Source: Lachnospiraceae bacterium (GTDB lineage: Bacteria > Bacillota > Clostridia > Lachnospirales > Lachnospiraceae). Taken from it: a stretch of DNA of 57,885 nt. Positions 31,485-40,872 of this stretch are shown piece after piece; position 1 is the first letter of the stretch; each line of letters begins with the position of its first letter. Both the position numbers and the translations under genes were made by a program. The stretch is taken from contig JALESO010000026.1 in NCBI GenBank assembly GCA_022781925.1, positions 1-57,885 of the forward strand, given 5' to 3'. The notes below the pieces were generated by a model. It saw only the letters and a list, made by a program, of their open reading frames with translations. It had not been told where the DNA came from and did no database searches.

Positions 31485-33353
31485 TCAGCTGCGCAGCCAG
31501 TCCGCATAACAGCAGATGACATGCTGGATCCGGAACAGTTCCGATTCACGGCTCACACTGCGCCACAATACCTTGTAATCGTACAGCCAGTATTCGAGTT
31601 CTTCCGCCAGTGTCAGACGCTGAGCCCTGCATACATCATCAGAAGTCTGTTCACCGGACAGTACCATTCCCAGTTTCTGTAACAGAATCATTCCCTGGAC
31701 AGCGATCAGATATGCATGGATCTGTTTTTTCTGTTCCACAGGAACGTGGGACACGGATGCATACAGTTTATCTTTAATCTCTTCCAGATGCTTTTTTGCC
31801 TCCCGGTAATCACCCACCGGATACAGCGGCACATCCGGAAGTTTTTCCACATCCACGGCATCCACATTGCCATCTGCATGTTTTTCCTGCAATCCCCCCT
31901 GTTCCAGCCAGTCCACTGCATTACGCCAGGTAAACTTCCAACTGACGGAGATTTTTGCCAGCACAGACACAAGTGATTCTGACACATCGCCATAAGCAAC
32001 GCAGGATATCTGCCGATTGATTTCGTCAAAGGATGGAATATCCGCATTCCAGGAAAATGCCGCCCCGTAAATCATTCCGACCAGACTGAAATCCGGATGG
32101 TTGATATGACCGCAGTCGCCCCAGTCGGTATTCAGCACGCCTTCCGCCTGATAGTCAAAAGCGTAGCGGCACATTCTGCTGATGTTTTCATAGGAAACTC
32201 CGATCTGATTTACCAGCTGATCCCATCCACTGACTCCCGGGCAGTTATAAAGTCTTGCTCCCGCCTCAGAAAGTTTTCGTGTGGAATCCTCCGGCCAGTC
32301 CGCGTCATATCCCCAGTTCAGACAGATGGTTTCCTTCGGCAGTTCCTGTACAGCCTCCGGAAATGCACAGATGATATCGCCCCAAAACATCGGAATTTTT
32401 CCTTTGCTCACCACATACTCACACAGTTCCTTTACAAAATCCAGATACATGCGCTGTGTGCCTTCTGTCTCTGCCAGGCCGGCACTTTTTCCTTTTCCAA
32501 GATCAAAAGTCTCATCCGCGCAGATATTAAAATGCTTTGATGTAAACAACGGCATAAACTCATCGATCAGCGATCTGACCAGCTGCATGCTCTCCGGATT
32601 TGAAACATCCAGCGTGTGGTGTCTCATGCGGTCCACAAATCCAAAGGGCTCCCGCTCCATATCCGGAAGTTCACACAAATGACTGTACGTTCTGGTACGG
32701 AGCACTTTATACAAATGTCCGAAGCATGCAATGCTCGGGATCAGTTCAATGTGACGCTTTCTGCAATAGGCATCCAGTTCCAGAATGTCCTCCGGCGTCA
32801 GCGGCGTATCATCCCGCCAGACTTCCGAAAATTTTGCAAACAAAAACGTATGCTCCATGTACAGCTGCAGCTGGTTGAGCTTATATGCAGCCATGCGGTC
32901 CACCAGTTTTTTCAGATAAGTCATGGTAGGGATCCGTCCTCTGGTAACGTCATGATAAAATCCACGGTTTGCGATCTGCGGCTCATCCTGAATGGCTGTG
33001 TACGGCAGACAGCAGCCTTCCTGCTGCGTCATCTGGCGCAGTGTCTGCATGCCATAGAAAAGCCCGCAGGCGCTGCCGCCGGTTATGATGATTCCATCCG
33101 CATTTATGCACAGATCATACGCCTGTGCGCCCAACGTTTCACCCAGCTTCAGGCAGATATCTCCCGGACGCACACTGCCTCTGATGATACGCATCGTAAA
33201 TCCCAGCGTTTCACAAAGTGCCTGCTGCAAAAGTCTGGCATCCTCATAAACTTCAGCCGGGCAGCTGGTGTCCAATACAATGGCACGATCATAACAAATC
33301 GTAAAAATCCCCTCTGTTGTCGTCCACTTCTGTGGCTTTGGTATCAAATACAT
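31485..33353 (-). CDS. GH20 beta-N-acetylhexosaminidase-like enzyme
   Basis: The 622 residues have the GH20 plan: a small alpha/beta domain (about 1-90), then the TIM barrel starting NRGFYHDVTRGRIPTMTYLK, with LIPSIACFGHLYKVL and the catalytic Asp-Glu pair in HFNICADETFDLGKG. Such enzymes release N-acetylglucosamine or N-acetylgalactosamine by substrate-assisted catalysis. There is no signal peptide, so it is probably cytoplasmic and acts on imported oligosaccharides. GGAGGAG lies six bases before the ATG. It stands between the YfhO-like gene and the amino acid ABC operon without overlap with either. Specificity (GlcNAc, GalNAc or others) is not determinable. Confidence 0.88.
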   Translation of the reverse strand: MYLIPKPQKWTTTEGIFTICYDRAIVLDTSCPAEVYEDARLLQQALCETLGFTMRIIRGSVRPGDICLKLGETLGAQAYDLCINADGIIITGGSACGLFYGMQTLRQMTQQEGCCLPYTAIQDEPQIANRGFYHDVTRGRIPTMTYLKKLVDRMAAYKLNQLQLYMEHTFLFAKFSEVWRDDTPLTPEDILELDAYCRKRHIELIPSIACFGHLYKVLRTRTYSHLCELPDMEREPFGFVDRMRHHTLDVSNPESMQLVRSLIDEFMPLFTSKHFNICADETFDLGKGKSAGLAETEGTQRMYLDFVKELCEYVVSKGKIPMFWGDIICAFPEAVQELPKETICLNWGYDADWPEDSTRKLSEAGARLYNCPGVSGWDQLVNQIGVSYENISRMCRYAFDYQAEGVLNTDWGDCGHINHPDFSLVGMIYGAAFSWNADIPSFDEINRQISCVAYGDVSESLVSVLAKISVSWKFTWRNAVDWLEQGGLQEKHADGNVDAVDVEKLPDVPLYPVGDYREAKKHLEEIKDKLYASVSHVPVEQKKQIHAYLIAVQGMILLQKLGMVLSGEQTSDDVCRAQRLTLAEELEYWLYDYKVLWRSVSRESELFRIQHVICCYADWLRS

Positions 33354-33380
33354 CTATTTCTCCTCCATCTTTCCTGTATA

Positions 33381-33419
33381 AAAGGGCAAACCTGGATTTC
33401 TGCTCCAGATTTGCCCTTT
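33381..33419 (-). terminator. Terminator of the amino acid ABC operon
   Basis: AAAGGGCAAACCTGGA pairs with TCCAGATTTGCCCTTT over 15 bases with one mismatch. It directly follows the ATPase stop at 33424, with TTTTAT on the minus strand. Confidence 0.88.
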
Positions 33420-33423
33420 ACAA

Positions 33424-34146
33424 CTAAAGTACCTTCGATAAAAATTCCTGCAGTCGCGGATTTTTCGGATTCTCAAAGAAATCCTTCGGATTATTCTGTT
33501 CTGCGATATTTCCGCCATCCATAAACAGGACACGGGTTCCCACCTCACGGGCAAATCCCATCTCATGGGTTACGACCACCATGGTCATTCCATCATCAGC
33601 CAGCTCTTTCATCAGCTGAAGAACCTCGCCTACCATCTCCGGATCCAGGGCAGATGTCGGCTCATCAAAAAGCATGACTTCCGGGTTCATGGCCAGGGCG
33701 CGGGCAATCGCGATTCGCTGCTGCTGACCACCGGAAAGCTGTTTCGGATATGCGTCTGCCTTATCCGGCAGTCCGACACGCTCCAGAAGCTCCATGGCTT
33801 TCTGATCTGCTTCACTGTCTGACATTAGCTTTAATGTCACCGGCGCAAGCTTGATGTTCTCCTTGATGGTCAGATGTGGAAACAGGTTGAACTGCTGGAA
33901 CACCATACCCATTTTCTGACGCACTTTATCGATGTCTGTCTTCGGATCTGTAATGTCCTCGCCATCTACGGTGATGGTTCCGGCTGTCGGCTCCTCCAGC
34001 AGATTCAGGCAGCGTAAAAATGTTGATTTTCCGGAACCGGAAGGTCCGATGACAACGACTTTTTCTCCCGGATAAATATGCTCATTGATTCCGTCTAATA
34101 CTTTATGATCACCAAAACTTTTTTCCAGATTCTTAACGTCTATCAC
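33424..34146 (-). CDS. Polar amino acid ABC transporter ATPase
   Basis: The 240-residue ATPase has Walker A ([20 protein letters not shown]), a Q-loop ([20 protein letters not shown]), the signature [19 protein letters not shown], Walker B ([18 protein letters not shown]) and the H-loop ([13 protein letters not shown]), as in GlnQ/HisP-type proteins. It is the last gene of a three-gene uptake operon (binding protein, permease, ATPase) and starts 14 bases inside the permease gene with GTG, behind GAGGA. The presence of its own binding lipoprotein shows uptake. A polar or charged amino acid, possibly glutamine or cystine, is likely, but the substrate is not determined. Confidence 0.95.
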   Translation of the reverse strand: MIDVKNLEKSFGDHKVLDGINEHIYPGEKVVVIGPSGSGKSTFLRCLNLLEEPTAGTITVDGEDITDPKTDIDKVRQKMGMVFQQFNLFPHLTIKENIKLAPVTLKLMSDSEADQKAMELLERVGLPDKADAYPKQLSGGQQQRIAIARALAMNPEVMLFDEPTSALDPEMVGEVLQLMKELADDGMTMVVVTHEMGFAREVGTRVLFMDGGNIAEQNNPKDFFENPKNPRLQEFLSKVL

Positions 34147-34861
34147 TGTTTCTCATCCTCCTCTCGATCAGTCCAAGTACCTTGGATAATGCGATAACGC
34201 ATACAAGGTAGATCACTGCGATGCTGATGTATGGCATAAATGCCTGGTAAGTAACAGCCTGTACGGTCTGAGCTGCTTTTGTCAGATCCTTTGCTCCGAT
34301 AACCGTCATCAGGGAAGTATCTTTTAACAATGTGATCATCTCATTGCCCAGTGCCGGCAGGATATTTTTGATCGCCTGTGGGATAATGATATGGCGCATG
34401 GTCTGTGTATAGTTCATACCCAGGGAGCGTCCCGCTTCCATCTGACCTGCATCGACGGACATGATACCGCCTCGCACGATCTCCGCTACATAGGCACCGG
34501 AGTTGATACCAAAGGCCAGTGTCGCTACTGCCACTTCATGTCGGCTGGATGAAAATACAACGAAATACATGATCATCAGCTGAACCATCATCGGGGTTCC
34601 ACGGATGATGGTCAGGTATACCTGACAGATCGCATTTAAAATGTTTAAGATCACATTGCCGAAGCCATGTGCATTTTTCTTTCTGGAATCATGTTTTGTA
34701 CGGACGATCGCCACCAGGATACCGATTGCAATACCCATCAGAAGGGCAAGCACTGCAACGCGGATGGTAACGGTAAATCCTTTTGCAAACAACTGCCAGC
34801 GGTCTTTTGTAATAAAGGTCTGTACAAAGTCATTTGCCAGTTTTGCAAACCATTCCTGCAT
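34133..34861 (-). CDS. Polar amino acid ABC transporter permease
   Basis: The 242-residue membrane protein has about five transmembrane helices and the ABC transporter EAA loop ([20 protein letters not shown]), with a typical HisM-type start and the segment [20 protein letters not shown]. It provides the channel for the uptake system; usually this subunit forms a homodimer. AAGGAG lies eight bases before the ATG. It overlaps the ATPase gene. A hairpin (34902-34934) lies between it and the binding-protein gene and probably lowers its expression relative to that gene. Confidence 0.95.
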   Translation of the reverse strand: MQEWFAKLANDFVQTFITKDRWQLFAKGFTVTIRVAVLALLMGIAIGILVAIVRTKHDSRKKNAHGFGNVILNILNAICQVYLTIIRGTPMMVQLMIMYFVVFSSSRHEVAVATLAFGINSGAYVAEIVRGGIMSVDAGQMEAGRSLGMNYTQTMRHIIIPQAIKNILPALGNEMITLLKDTSLMTVIGAKDLTKAAQTVQAVTYQAFMPYISIAVIYLVCVIALSKVLGLIERRMRNSDRR

Positions 34862-34901
34862 GTTTGTTTCTCCTTTTTATAATAGCCTTCTTATAATCAT
34901 T

Positions 34902-34934
34902 AAAATGGGGCAGCATAGCATGCTGCCCCGTTTT
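34902..34934 (-). terminator. Internal hairpin between binding protein and permease genes
   Basis: GGGGCAGCATAGCATGCTGCCCC is an almost perfect inverted repeat, with AAAA on one side and CGTTTT on the other. In such operons partial termination or 3'-end stabilisation raises the binding-protein to permease ratio. Termination in vivo is inferred. Confidence 0.7.
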
Positions 34935-34953
34935 ATACGTTTCCTAACGTGGA

Positions 34954-35769
34954 TTACTCAGCCTTGATATATTTATCAATAATGGACTGTAATGTTCCGT
35001 CTGCTTTTAATTTTGCCAGAGTTTCGTTGATCTGATCTAATAACTCTGTATTTCCTTTTTTCACAGCGATCGCATAATCCTCTGTTACATACTCTGTATC
35101 AAGGATCTTTAATCCCGGATTCTCAGCTACGAATGCTTTTGCCGGCTCGTTGTCGATAACTACTGCATCTACTTTTCCTGTCTGTAATGCCTGGATCGCG
35201 CTTGCTCCATTCGGATATGCTGTTACGTGATCCTCACCGAAACCGCCGTTCTCCGGTGTGTCGGAGCAGTAGATGTGACCTGTGGTTCCCTGCTGAACAC
35301 CGATCATCTTGTCTGCCAGATCATCCGGACCTGTGATATCGGAATCTTCCGGAACGATGATTACCTGTACACCGGTTGCATAAGTATCAGAAAAATCTAC
35401 GTTCTGTTTACGCTCATCTGTTACTGTCATGCCTGCCAGAGACATATCTGCTTTTCCTGTTGTGATTGCCGGAATGATGGAATCAAAATCAATATCATCT
35501 ACTTCCAGTTTTTTACCCATGGCATCAGCAATTGCCTGAGCGATCTCGATATCGATACCTTTATAATCTTCTCCATCTACATACTCATATGGCGGGAATG
35601 TTGCGTTTGTTGCCATAACCAGTGTATCACTGTCGGATGATTTTGTTGTCTCTGCTGCTGCGCTTCCGTCTTTTGCATCAGAACTGCTGCTATCTGCACT
35701 GCCACATGCTGCCATGGAAAGCACCATTGCTGCAGCTGCCACCAGGGCTACGATTTTCTTTGCTTTCAT
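34954..35769 (-). CDS. Amino acid-binding lipoprotein of the ABC transporter
   Basis: The 271-residue protein has a lipoprotein signal ending in MAACG (Cys about residue 22), a Ser/Asp-rich linker, and an SBP family 3 domain: VMATNATFPPYEYVDGED, YKGIDIEIAQAIADAMGK, DFDSIIPAITTGKADMSLAG, VTDERKQNVDFSDTYATG. It captures a polar amino acid outside the cell and delivers it to the permease. It is the first gene of the operon, behind AGAGGAG. A promoter (TTGCAA-17-TATAAT) lies 76 bases upstream. The specificity is not visible; the TDERKQ loop suggests the general polar class. Confidence 0.95.
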   Translation of the reverse strand: MKAKKIVALVAAAAMVLSMAACGSADSSSSDAKDGSAAAETTKSSDSDTLVMATNATFPPYEYVDGEDYKGIDIEIAQAIADAMGKKLEVDDIDFDSIIPAITTGKADMSLAGMTVTDERKQNVDFSDTYATGVQVIIVPEDSDITGPDDLADKMIGVQQGTTGHIYCSDTPENGGFGEDHVTAYPNGASAIQALQTGKVDAVVIDNEPAKAFVAENPGLKILDTEYVTEDYAIAVKKGNTELLDQINETLAKLKADGTLQSIIDKYIKAE

Positions 35770-35844
35770 ATTTTCTCTCCTCTTTTTACACAGATACCTG
35801 TGAATTTATATGCACATCAATATCTGAAATGTTTACTAGCGTTC

Positions 35845-35873
35845 ATTATAGTTGCAATAAGAAGAGATTGCAA
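35845..35873 (-). promoter_or_regulatory. Promoter of the amino acid ABC operon
   Basis: On the minus strand TTGCAA (35873-35868) and TATAAT (35850-35845) are 17 bases apart, a near-consensus sigma-A promoter, upstream of the binding-protein gene. Confidence 0.85.
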
Positions 35874-35919
35874 TGGTTATTGTGCATAAAAATAACCTGT
35901 TTCTGTATTTTTTTTCAAA

Positions 35920-37197
35920 TCACAGGTTTTTAAAGTGAAACTGCTTCTCGCCGGATGCATAATCTGCCACGATCTGACCGCTTCCATACAGCTTGTATTT
36001 GTAGCTGACCAGACCTTCCAGCCCCACCGGGCCTCTGGCATGGAGTTTTCCTGTGCTGATGCCTACCTCTGCGCCAAATCCATAGCGGTATCCGTCTGCA
36101 AAACGTGTGGAACAGTTCTGATATACCCCGGCGGAATCCACCAGATTCATAAAATGCTCCGCAGTCTGTGGGTTTTCCGTAATGATGCAGTCTGTATGGT
36201 GAGAACCGAAGCGGTTGATATGTGCGATGGCCTCCTCCACACTTTTCACGGTTTTTGCGGAGAGAATATAGTCCAGATACTCGGTTCTGTCATCTGCTTC
36301 CGTGGCCGGTACACAGTCCACCACAGCCGCAATGTCTTTTGTGCCGCGCAGTTCCACCTGTTTTGCGTCCAGGGCTGCCTTCAGCATCGGCAATAACTGA
36401 TCCCGGACATCCTCATGAACCAGCAATGTCTCAACGGTATTGCAGGCAGATACATACTGGGTCTTGGCATCCACAATGATCGGAACGGCTTTCGCCAGAT
36501 CCGCATCCTTATCCACATAAATGTGGCAGATGCCGTCCGCATGTCCCATCACCGGAATCTTAGTGTGGTTCATAATGTACTGCACAAAAGCGTTGGAGCC
36601 CCGTGGAATCAGCAGATCCACAGACTCATGACACTCCAGAAGCTCATTGATCTCGGAACGCGCCTCCAGCTGCATCATGCAGTCTGCCGGAAGTCCCGCA
36701 CTGATCACAGCGCTGTGAATAATGTCAAACAGTTTTTTATTTGTGCGCAGTGCCTCGCTGCCGCCCTTTAAGATCGCGCAGTTTCCACTCTTGATGCACA
36801 GTGCAGAGATCTGTACCAGCGCATCCGGGCGCGCCTCAAAGATCACACCGATGACACCGATGGGACAGGTGACACGTTTCAGTACCAGACCTTCATCCAG
36901 CTCCCGGGCAAACTGTGTCCGGAACAGCGGATCTTCCATGCCCGTCAGATCTGAAATACCTGCCGTCACATCCCGCAGTTTTCCTTCATCGAATTTTAAC
37001 CGTTTCAGCACCGGACCGGAGACGCCATCCGTCTCCGCCTGCTCCATGTCCTGCCGGTTTGCTGCAAAAATCTCTTCCTGATGCTGCAGCAGTGCCTCCC
37101 GCACCGCTGCCAGAGCCGCATTCCGCTGCTCATTTGTGGTGGCTGCCAGCTCTGGCGCCGCCTGTTTTACCATTTTCACCTGCTCCTGAAATAACAT
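35920..37197 (-). CDS. proA: Gamma-glutamyl phosphate reductase
   Basis: ProA reduces gamma-glutamyl phosphate to glutamate semialdehyde with NADPH, the second step of proline synthesis. The 425-residue protein has the aldehyde-dehydrogenase fold with PIGVIGVIFEARPDALVQIS, CAILKGGSEALRTNK, the catalytic cysteine in DAKTQYVSACNTVETLLVHE and HHTDCIITENPQTAEHFM, ending ARGPVGLEGLVSYKYKLYG. The length is normal. A proB gene is not adjacent in this window, though the two are often in one operon. It is followed on the same strand by the ABC operon, which has its own promoter. Confidence 0.97.
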   Translation of the reverse strand: MLFQEQVKMVKQAAPELAATTNEQRNAALAAVREALLQHQEEIFAANRQDMEQAETDGVSGPVLKRLKFDEGKLRDVTAGISDLTGMEDPLFRTQFARELDEGLVLKRVTCPIGVIGVIFEARPDALVQISALCIKSGNCAILKGGSEALRTNKKLFDIIHSAVISAGLPADCMMQLEARSEINELLECHESVDLLIPRGSNAFVQYIMNHTKIPVMGHADGICHIYVDKDADLAKAVPIIVDAKTQYVSACNTVETLLVHEDVRDQLLPMLKAALDAKQVELRGTKDIAAVVDCVPATEADDRTEYLDYILSAKTVKSVEEAIAHINRFGSHHTDCIITENPQTAEHFMNLVDSAGVYQNCSTRFADGYRYGFGAEVGISTGKLHARGPVGLEGLVSYKYKLYGSGQIVADYASGEKQFHFKNL

Positions 37198-37339
37198 TGT
37201 CTCACTTTTCCTCTTCTCTCTTTATCACATGTGTCAGATGCATGACCGCGTCCCTCCACGGATATATGTGAATCTCATTTTTCTCACATCTGACGTACAT
37301 TTTTATACGGTTATCGGTTTACTTTTCCATTCTATACGG

Positions 37340-39775
37340 TTACCGGTTTACTTTTCCGTTGACTACCTGATAGGTGCCGCTGCTGACTTTTACCGTTCCG
37401 GTGTAGCTGAAATCCACCTGACCGTTCCGGATGTACCACCAGCCAAAATCATTCTGTGCGATGCCGTTATAGCCAAAGTTTACTTTTCCGTTGTCAATTC
37501 TCCACCAGCCCATTTCATTGTCAGCCACGGTGCTCTTGAAGATGACCTGACCGCCACGGACGTTCCACCATGCGGTATCTCCGTTTACGGTTCCTTCCAG
37601 CACGCTGTTTTTATCAAAATCAACGGCGCCATCCTGGATGTACCACCAGCCGCCGGCATTCTGCGCCAGTCCCGTATAGGAAAAATCTACTTTTCCATCT
37701 GTAATTTTCCACCAGCCGTTTGCATTTGCGCATACGTCATTGTCAAAAATAACCTGGCTGTTTACCACTTTCCACCAGCCATAGATGCCATTTACAAAAC
37801 CTTCGATCACATCGGTATCGTCAAAATGCACCTGACCGCCACGGCAGTACCACCAGCTGGTTCCATTCTGTCCAAATCCGGTGTAGTTAAAGTCTACCGC
37901 TCCATCCTGGATATACCACCAGCCACCGGCATTCTGTGCCAATCCCGTATAAGAAAAATCTACTTTTCCATTTGTGATCTTCCACCAGCCGTTTGCATTT
38001 GAGCATACATCATTGTCAAAAATAACCTGACTGTTTACCACTTTCCACCAGCCGTAAGTGCCGTTTACGGTTCCTTCGATCACGCCATTGTCATCGAACT
38101 GTACCTTACCGCCGCGGCAGTACCACCAGCTGTCTCCATTCCGGCCAAATCCGTTATAGCTGAAGTCCAGCACACCGTTTAAAATATACCACCAGCCATA
38201 TTCATTGGATGCCAGTCCGGTGTATGTCGTATCAATTTTATCATTTACCTTGTAAACCCATCTGCCATCTGTATCCTGCACCAGACCGGTAACGGTATTA
38301 CTGATGATCTCCGAACGTCCGTAAATCGCCTTGTTAAAATACAGCCTGCGGATCAGTTCACGGATCGTATCCACACCTGCATCTCCGTCCACAGATAATC
38401 CCACATTCTGCTGAAATGCACTGACTGCCGCTTTTGTCGCCGGTCCATAACTGCCATCCAGAGAAAGTCCTGCGTTCTGATACCGATTCAGTGCATTCTG
38501 CAGCCACTGGATACCGATCTTGCTGACAGCCGGTGAAGTGGACGGCATCCGGTAATCCCCTGCATTACAGTAGGTCCAGCCCATGCCGGAAGCATCGGTA
38601 TATGCGTTGATCCTTCTCGTAATGTAACTTTTCCGGTTTGTATCTGACTGGCTGAGCCAACTGTTTCGGTTCGTATATGCATAGCACACAGTGGTAATAT
38701 GGATCTCATTCAGCATCAGATCCCCGAGATTTCCAAAATTCTTTGCATAAGATAAGATCGTGTTCACACCGCCGGAACCGCTCTGATTCTCAACATCTGC
38801 CAGATAAACAACAGCTGCTGCATTGCGGATACCGCGATTGTAAATATCGTTGACATACTCCGTCACATCGGCATTTTCCTGCACATCCTGTGCCAGCTGG
38901 CTCTGTGTAGTGGCCAGCAGTGTGCGCATTTTATTTGCCTCGTCGTCCGTCAGAACACGTTTGCTCCAGCTGCCGTCTCCTAGGATCTCGTTGTACAGCG
39001 CATCTCCCAGGATCGCCTGCGCATTTGCAGCATCTCCGGAAATAATAATCCGCAGAAGGCTTTTGGCACGATCCGCATGCCATTGCATCTTTCCGATGGA
39101 AAGTGCTCCGTTGTCGTTTGCATTGACAGAACTGTAACTGCCCTCATATTTGCGGATCATTGCTTTTGCCGCATTTACGATATCTGTGGTAGCCACACCG
39201 CCAATGGTGGACGGTGCCGCCGCTGTCAGTAAAATGCCGTCATTAGAATAAGAAGCGATCTCCTGCTGCAGTTCGGCAACTTCACTGTCACTCAGAACAT
39301 CCAGATCCGCTTCCTGTGCATCGGCAACATCCTCTTCCATATTCGTTATATTCGTTGACTGCATATCGGAATCTGTGCTGGTCTGAGCGCCCGCATTGCT
39401 GTCATATGTATCTGTATCCGATTCATCTGATGCCGGATCAGAAGCTGCGTCCGATGGATTCTGCGCTTCGGATGGATTGTCGCCTATTGATGTATCCTGG
39501 TGAGAAGACGCTGTACCATTTTCTGTTGTTTGATCAGAACCTGTCTCTGGGGATGTCGCTGCATCTTCATCCGTGCCTTTTTTCTCTGTTGCATTGTCTG
39601 CTGATGTAATGTCTGCTGCAACATCACTGACTGTATCTGCCGCTTTACTCGTATACTGTACCATGGAGTTTTCCGCACCGGAAACTGTCGGTACGGATGC
39701 CGCAAACGCTGCGGAATTGCTGCTTACCGTCAAAGCGATCACAAGCCCGAAAGCTGCCAATTTTTTACGTTTCAT
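37340..39775 (-). CDS. Secreted lysozyme-like protein with wall-binding repeats
   Basis: The 811 residues begin with a signal peptide (MKRKKLAAFGLVIALTVSSN, cleavage after FAA near 26) and a Ser/Thr/Asp-rich linker (about 45-155). A lysozyme/endolysin-like domain follows (about 190-400): IRKYEGSYSSVNANDNGALS, IGKMQWHADRAKSLLR. Then comes a peptidoglycan-binding PG_binding_1 domain (WLQNALNRYQNAGLSLDGSY, GPATKAAVSAFQQNV) and 14 repeats of the GWWYILNGVLDF / GWWKITNGKVDF kind. Within them a block of four to five repeats is present twice. The Glu of EGSYSS is a candidate catalytic residue, by analogy to known muramidases. It probably cleaves peptidoglycan at the surface. AGGAGG lies nine bases before the ATG. 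Confidence 0.85.
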   Translation of the reverse strand: MKRKKLAAFGLVIALTVSSNSAAFAASVPTVSGAENSMVQYTSKAADTVSDVAADITSADNATEKKGTDEDAATSPETGSDQTTENGTASSHQDTSIGDNPSEAQNPSDAASDPASDESDTDTYDSNAGAQTSTDSDMQSTNITNMEEDVADAQEADLDVLSDSEVAELQQEIASYSNDGILLTAAAPSTIGGVATTDIVNAAKAMIRKYEGSYSSVNANDNGALSIGKMQWHADRAKSLLRIIISGDAANAQAILGDALYNEILGDGSWSKRVLTDDEANKMRTLLATTQSQLAQDVQENADVTEYVNDIYNRGIRNAAAVVYLADVENQSGSGGVNTILSYAKNFGNLGDLMLNEIHITTVCYAYTNRNSWLSQSDTNRKSYITRRINAYTDASGMGWTYCNAGDYRMPSTSPAVSKIGIQWLQNALNRYQNAGLSLDGSYGPATKAAVSAFQQNVGLSVDGDAGVDTIRELIRRLYFNKAIYGRSEIISNTVTGLVQDTDGRWVYKVNDKIDTTYTGLASNEYGWWYILNGVLDFSYNGFGRNGDSWWYCRGGKVQFDDNGVIEGTVNGTYGWWKVVNSQVIFDNDVCSNANGWWKITNGKVDFSYTGLAQNAGGWWYIQDGAVDFNYTGFGQNGTSWWYCRGGQVHFDDTDVIEGFVNGIYGWWKVVNSQVIFDNDVCANANGWWKITDGKVDFSYTGLAQNAGGWWYIQDGAVDFDKNSVLEGTVNGDTAWWNVRGGQVIFKSTVADNEMGWWRIDNGKVNFGYNGIAQNDFGWWYIRNGQVDFSYTGTVKVSSGTYQVVNGKVNR

Positions 39776-39893
39776 CTCTTATGCCCTCCTTACGGAACCA
39801 CGAATCTTATATTATGTTTTGCAGATCGTGGTTCAACTTATTGCTGTCTGTTTGTATCTTTTTTTATCATCTTTATCATTTTATAATCTCAAA

Positions 39894-40721
39894 TTATGTT
39901 CTGTTTCCAAGCTGCCAGAATGCCACTGCGCTGGCTGCCGCCACATTCAGGGAATCCACCCCATGTGCCATGGGAATCTTCACCGCATAATCACAGTCCG
40001 CAATGGTATCGCCACCCAGACCGTCTCCTTCCGTGCCCAGCACAACCGCCAGTTTTTCTTCTGCCATCAGCCCTGCATCATCAATGCTGACGGAATCATC
40101 CCGCAATGCCATGGCTGCGGTCTTAAATCCGAGTTTCTGTAAACATGCCATGCCGTCCTCCGGCCACTTTTCTTTCTCCGGAAAGAACGTCCACGGCACC
40201 TGAAATACCGTTCCCATGCTCACCCGCATGGCCCGGCGGTACAGCGGATTGCTGCATCCCGGAGTCAGCAGTACCGCATCCATATGCAATGCCGCCGCGG
40301 AACGGAAAATTGCCCCCACATTGGTGGGATTTACGACATTTTCCAGCACTGCGATCCGACGGGCATTCTGACACACATCAGCAACCGTCGGCAGCACACG
40401 CCGTTTCATGGCACAGAGCATTCCTCTGGTCAATGCAAACCCGGTCAGCTTCGTCAGCACTTCATATTCCGCCGTATAGACCGGGATTTCTCCGCATCGT
40501 GCGATCAGTTCTTTCGCCTGTGTTTCAATATGCCTGTGCTCCACCAGCATGGAGATCGGCTCATATCCCGCATCCAGCGCCCGCTCGATCACCTTCGGAC
40601 TTTCTGCAATGAAAATCCCCGGTTTCGGTTCATGTATCCGCAGTAACTGGACTTCCGAATAACGTGCATATACATCCAGCTCCGGTGCTTCCAAATCTGT
40701 AATCTCTATTATATCTGCCAT
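39894..40721 (-). CDS. TrmH/SpoU family RNA methyltransferase
   Basis: The 275-residue protein is a SPOUT methyltransferase that adds a methyl group to a ribose 2'-OH of tRNA or rRNA using S-adenosylmethionine. The N-terminal substrate-binding part (about 1-110) is followed by the knot domain with the three SpoU motifs: NVVNPTNVGAIFRSAAAL, VVLGTEGDGLGGDTI and IPMAHGVDSLNVAAASAVAF. The target site is not known. It is a single gene on the minus strand. The length is typical for the TrmH-like group that includes RlmB and TsnR relatives. Confidence 0.93.
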   Translation of the reverse strand: MADIIEITDLEAPELDVYARYSEVQLLRIHEPKPGIFIAESPKVIERALDAGYEPISMLVEHRHIETQAKELIARCGEIPVYTAEYEVLTKLTGFALTRGMLCAMKRRVLPTVADVCQNARRIAVLENVVNPTNVGAIFRSAAALHMDAVLLTPGCSNPLYRRAMRVSMGTVFQVPWTFFPEKEKWPEDGMACLQKLGFKTAAMALRDDSVSIDDAGLMAEEKLAVVLGTEGDGLGGDTIADCDYAVKIPMAHGVDSLNVAAASAVAFWQLGNRT

Positions 40722-40872
40722 CGTTTCATCTATACTCCTGTATCCTTCGTGTAAAAGTGCTTTTTTCCTTTTCGAAGAATCTTTTTGTCTGATTTATTCC
40801 CCATTTTAGCATAATACTCAAAAATATGGTAGTTTACTCTCTTTGTTTTTTACGACTTACCATTGGATGAAA

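Noticed and set aside
37229-38002. Plus-strand ORF rich in PPAxxI units
   Set aside because: It is the antisense of the wall-binding repeats; its regularity comes from the repeats of the real gene. The same holds for 45730-46494.
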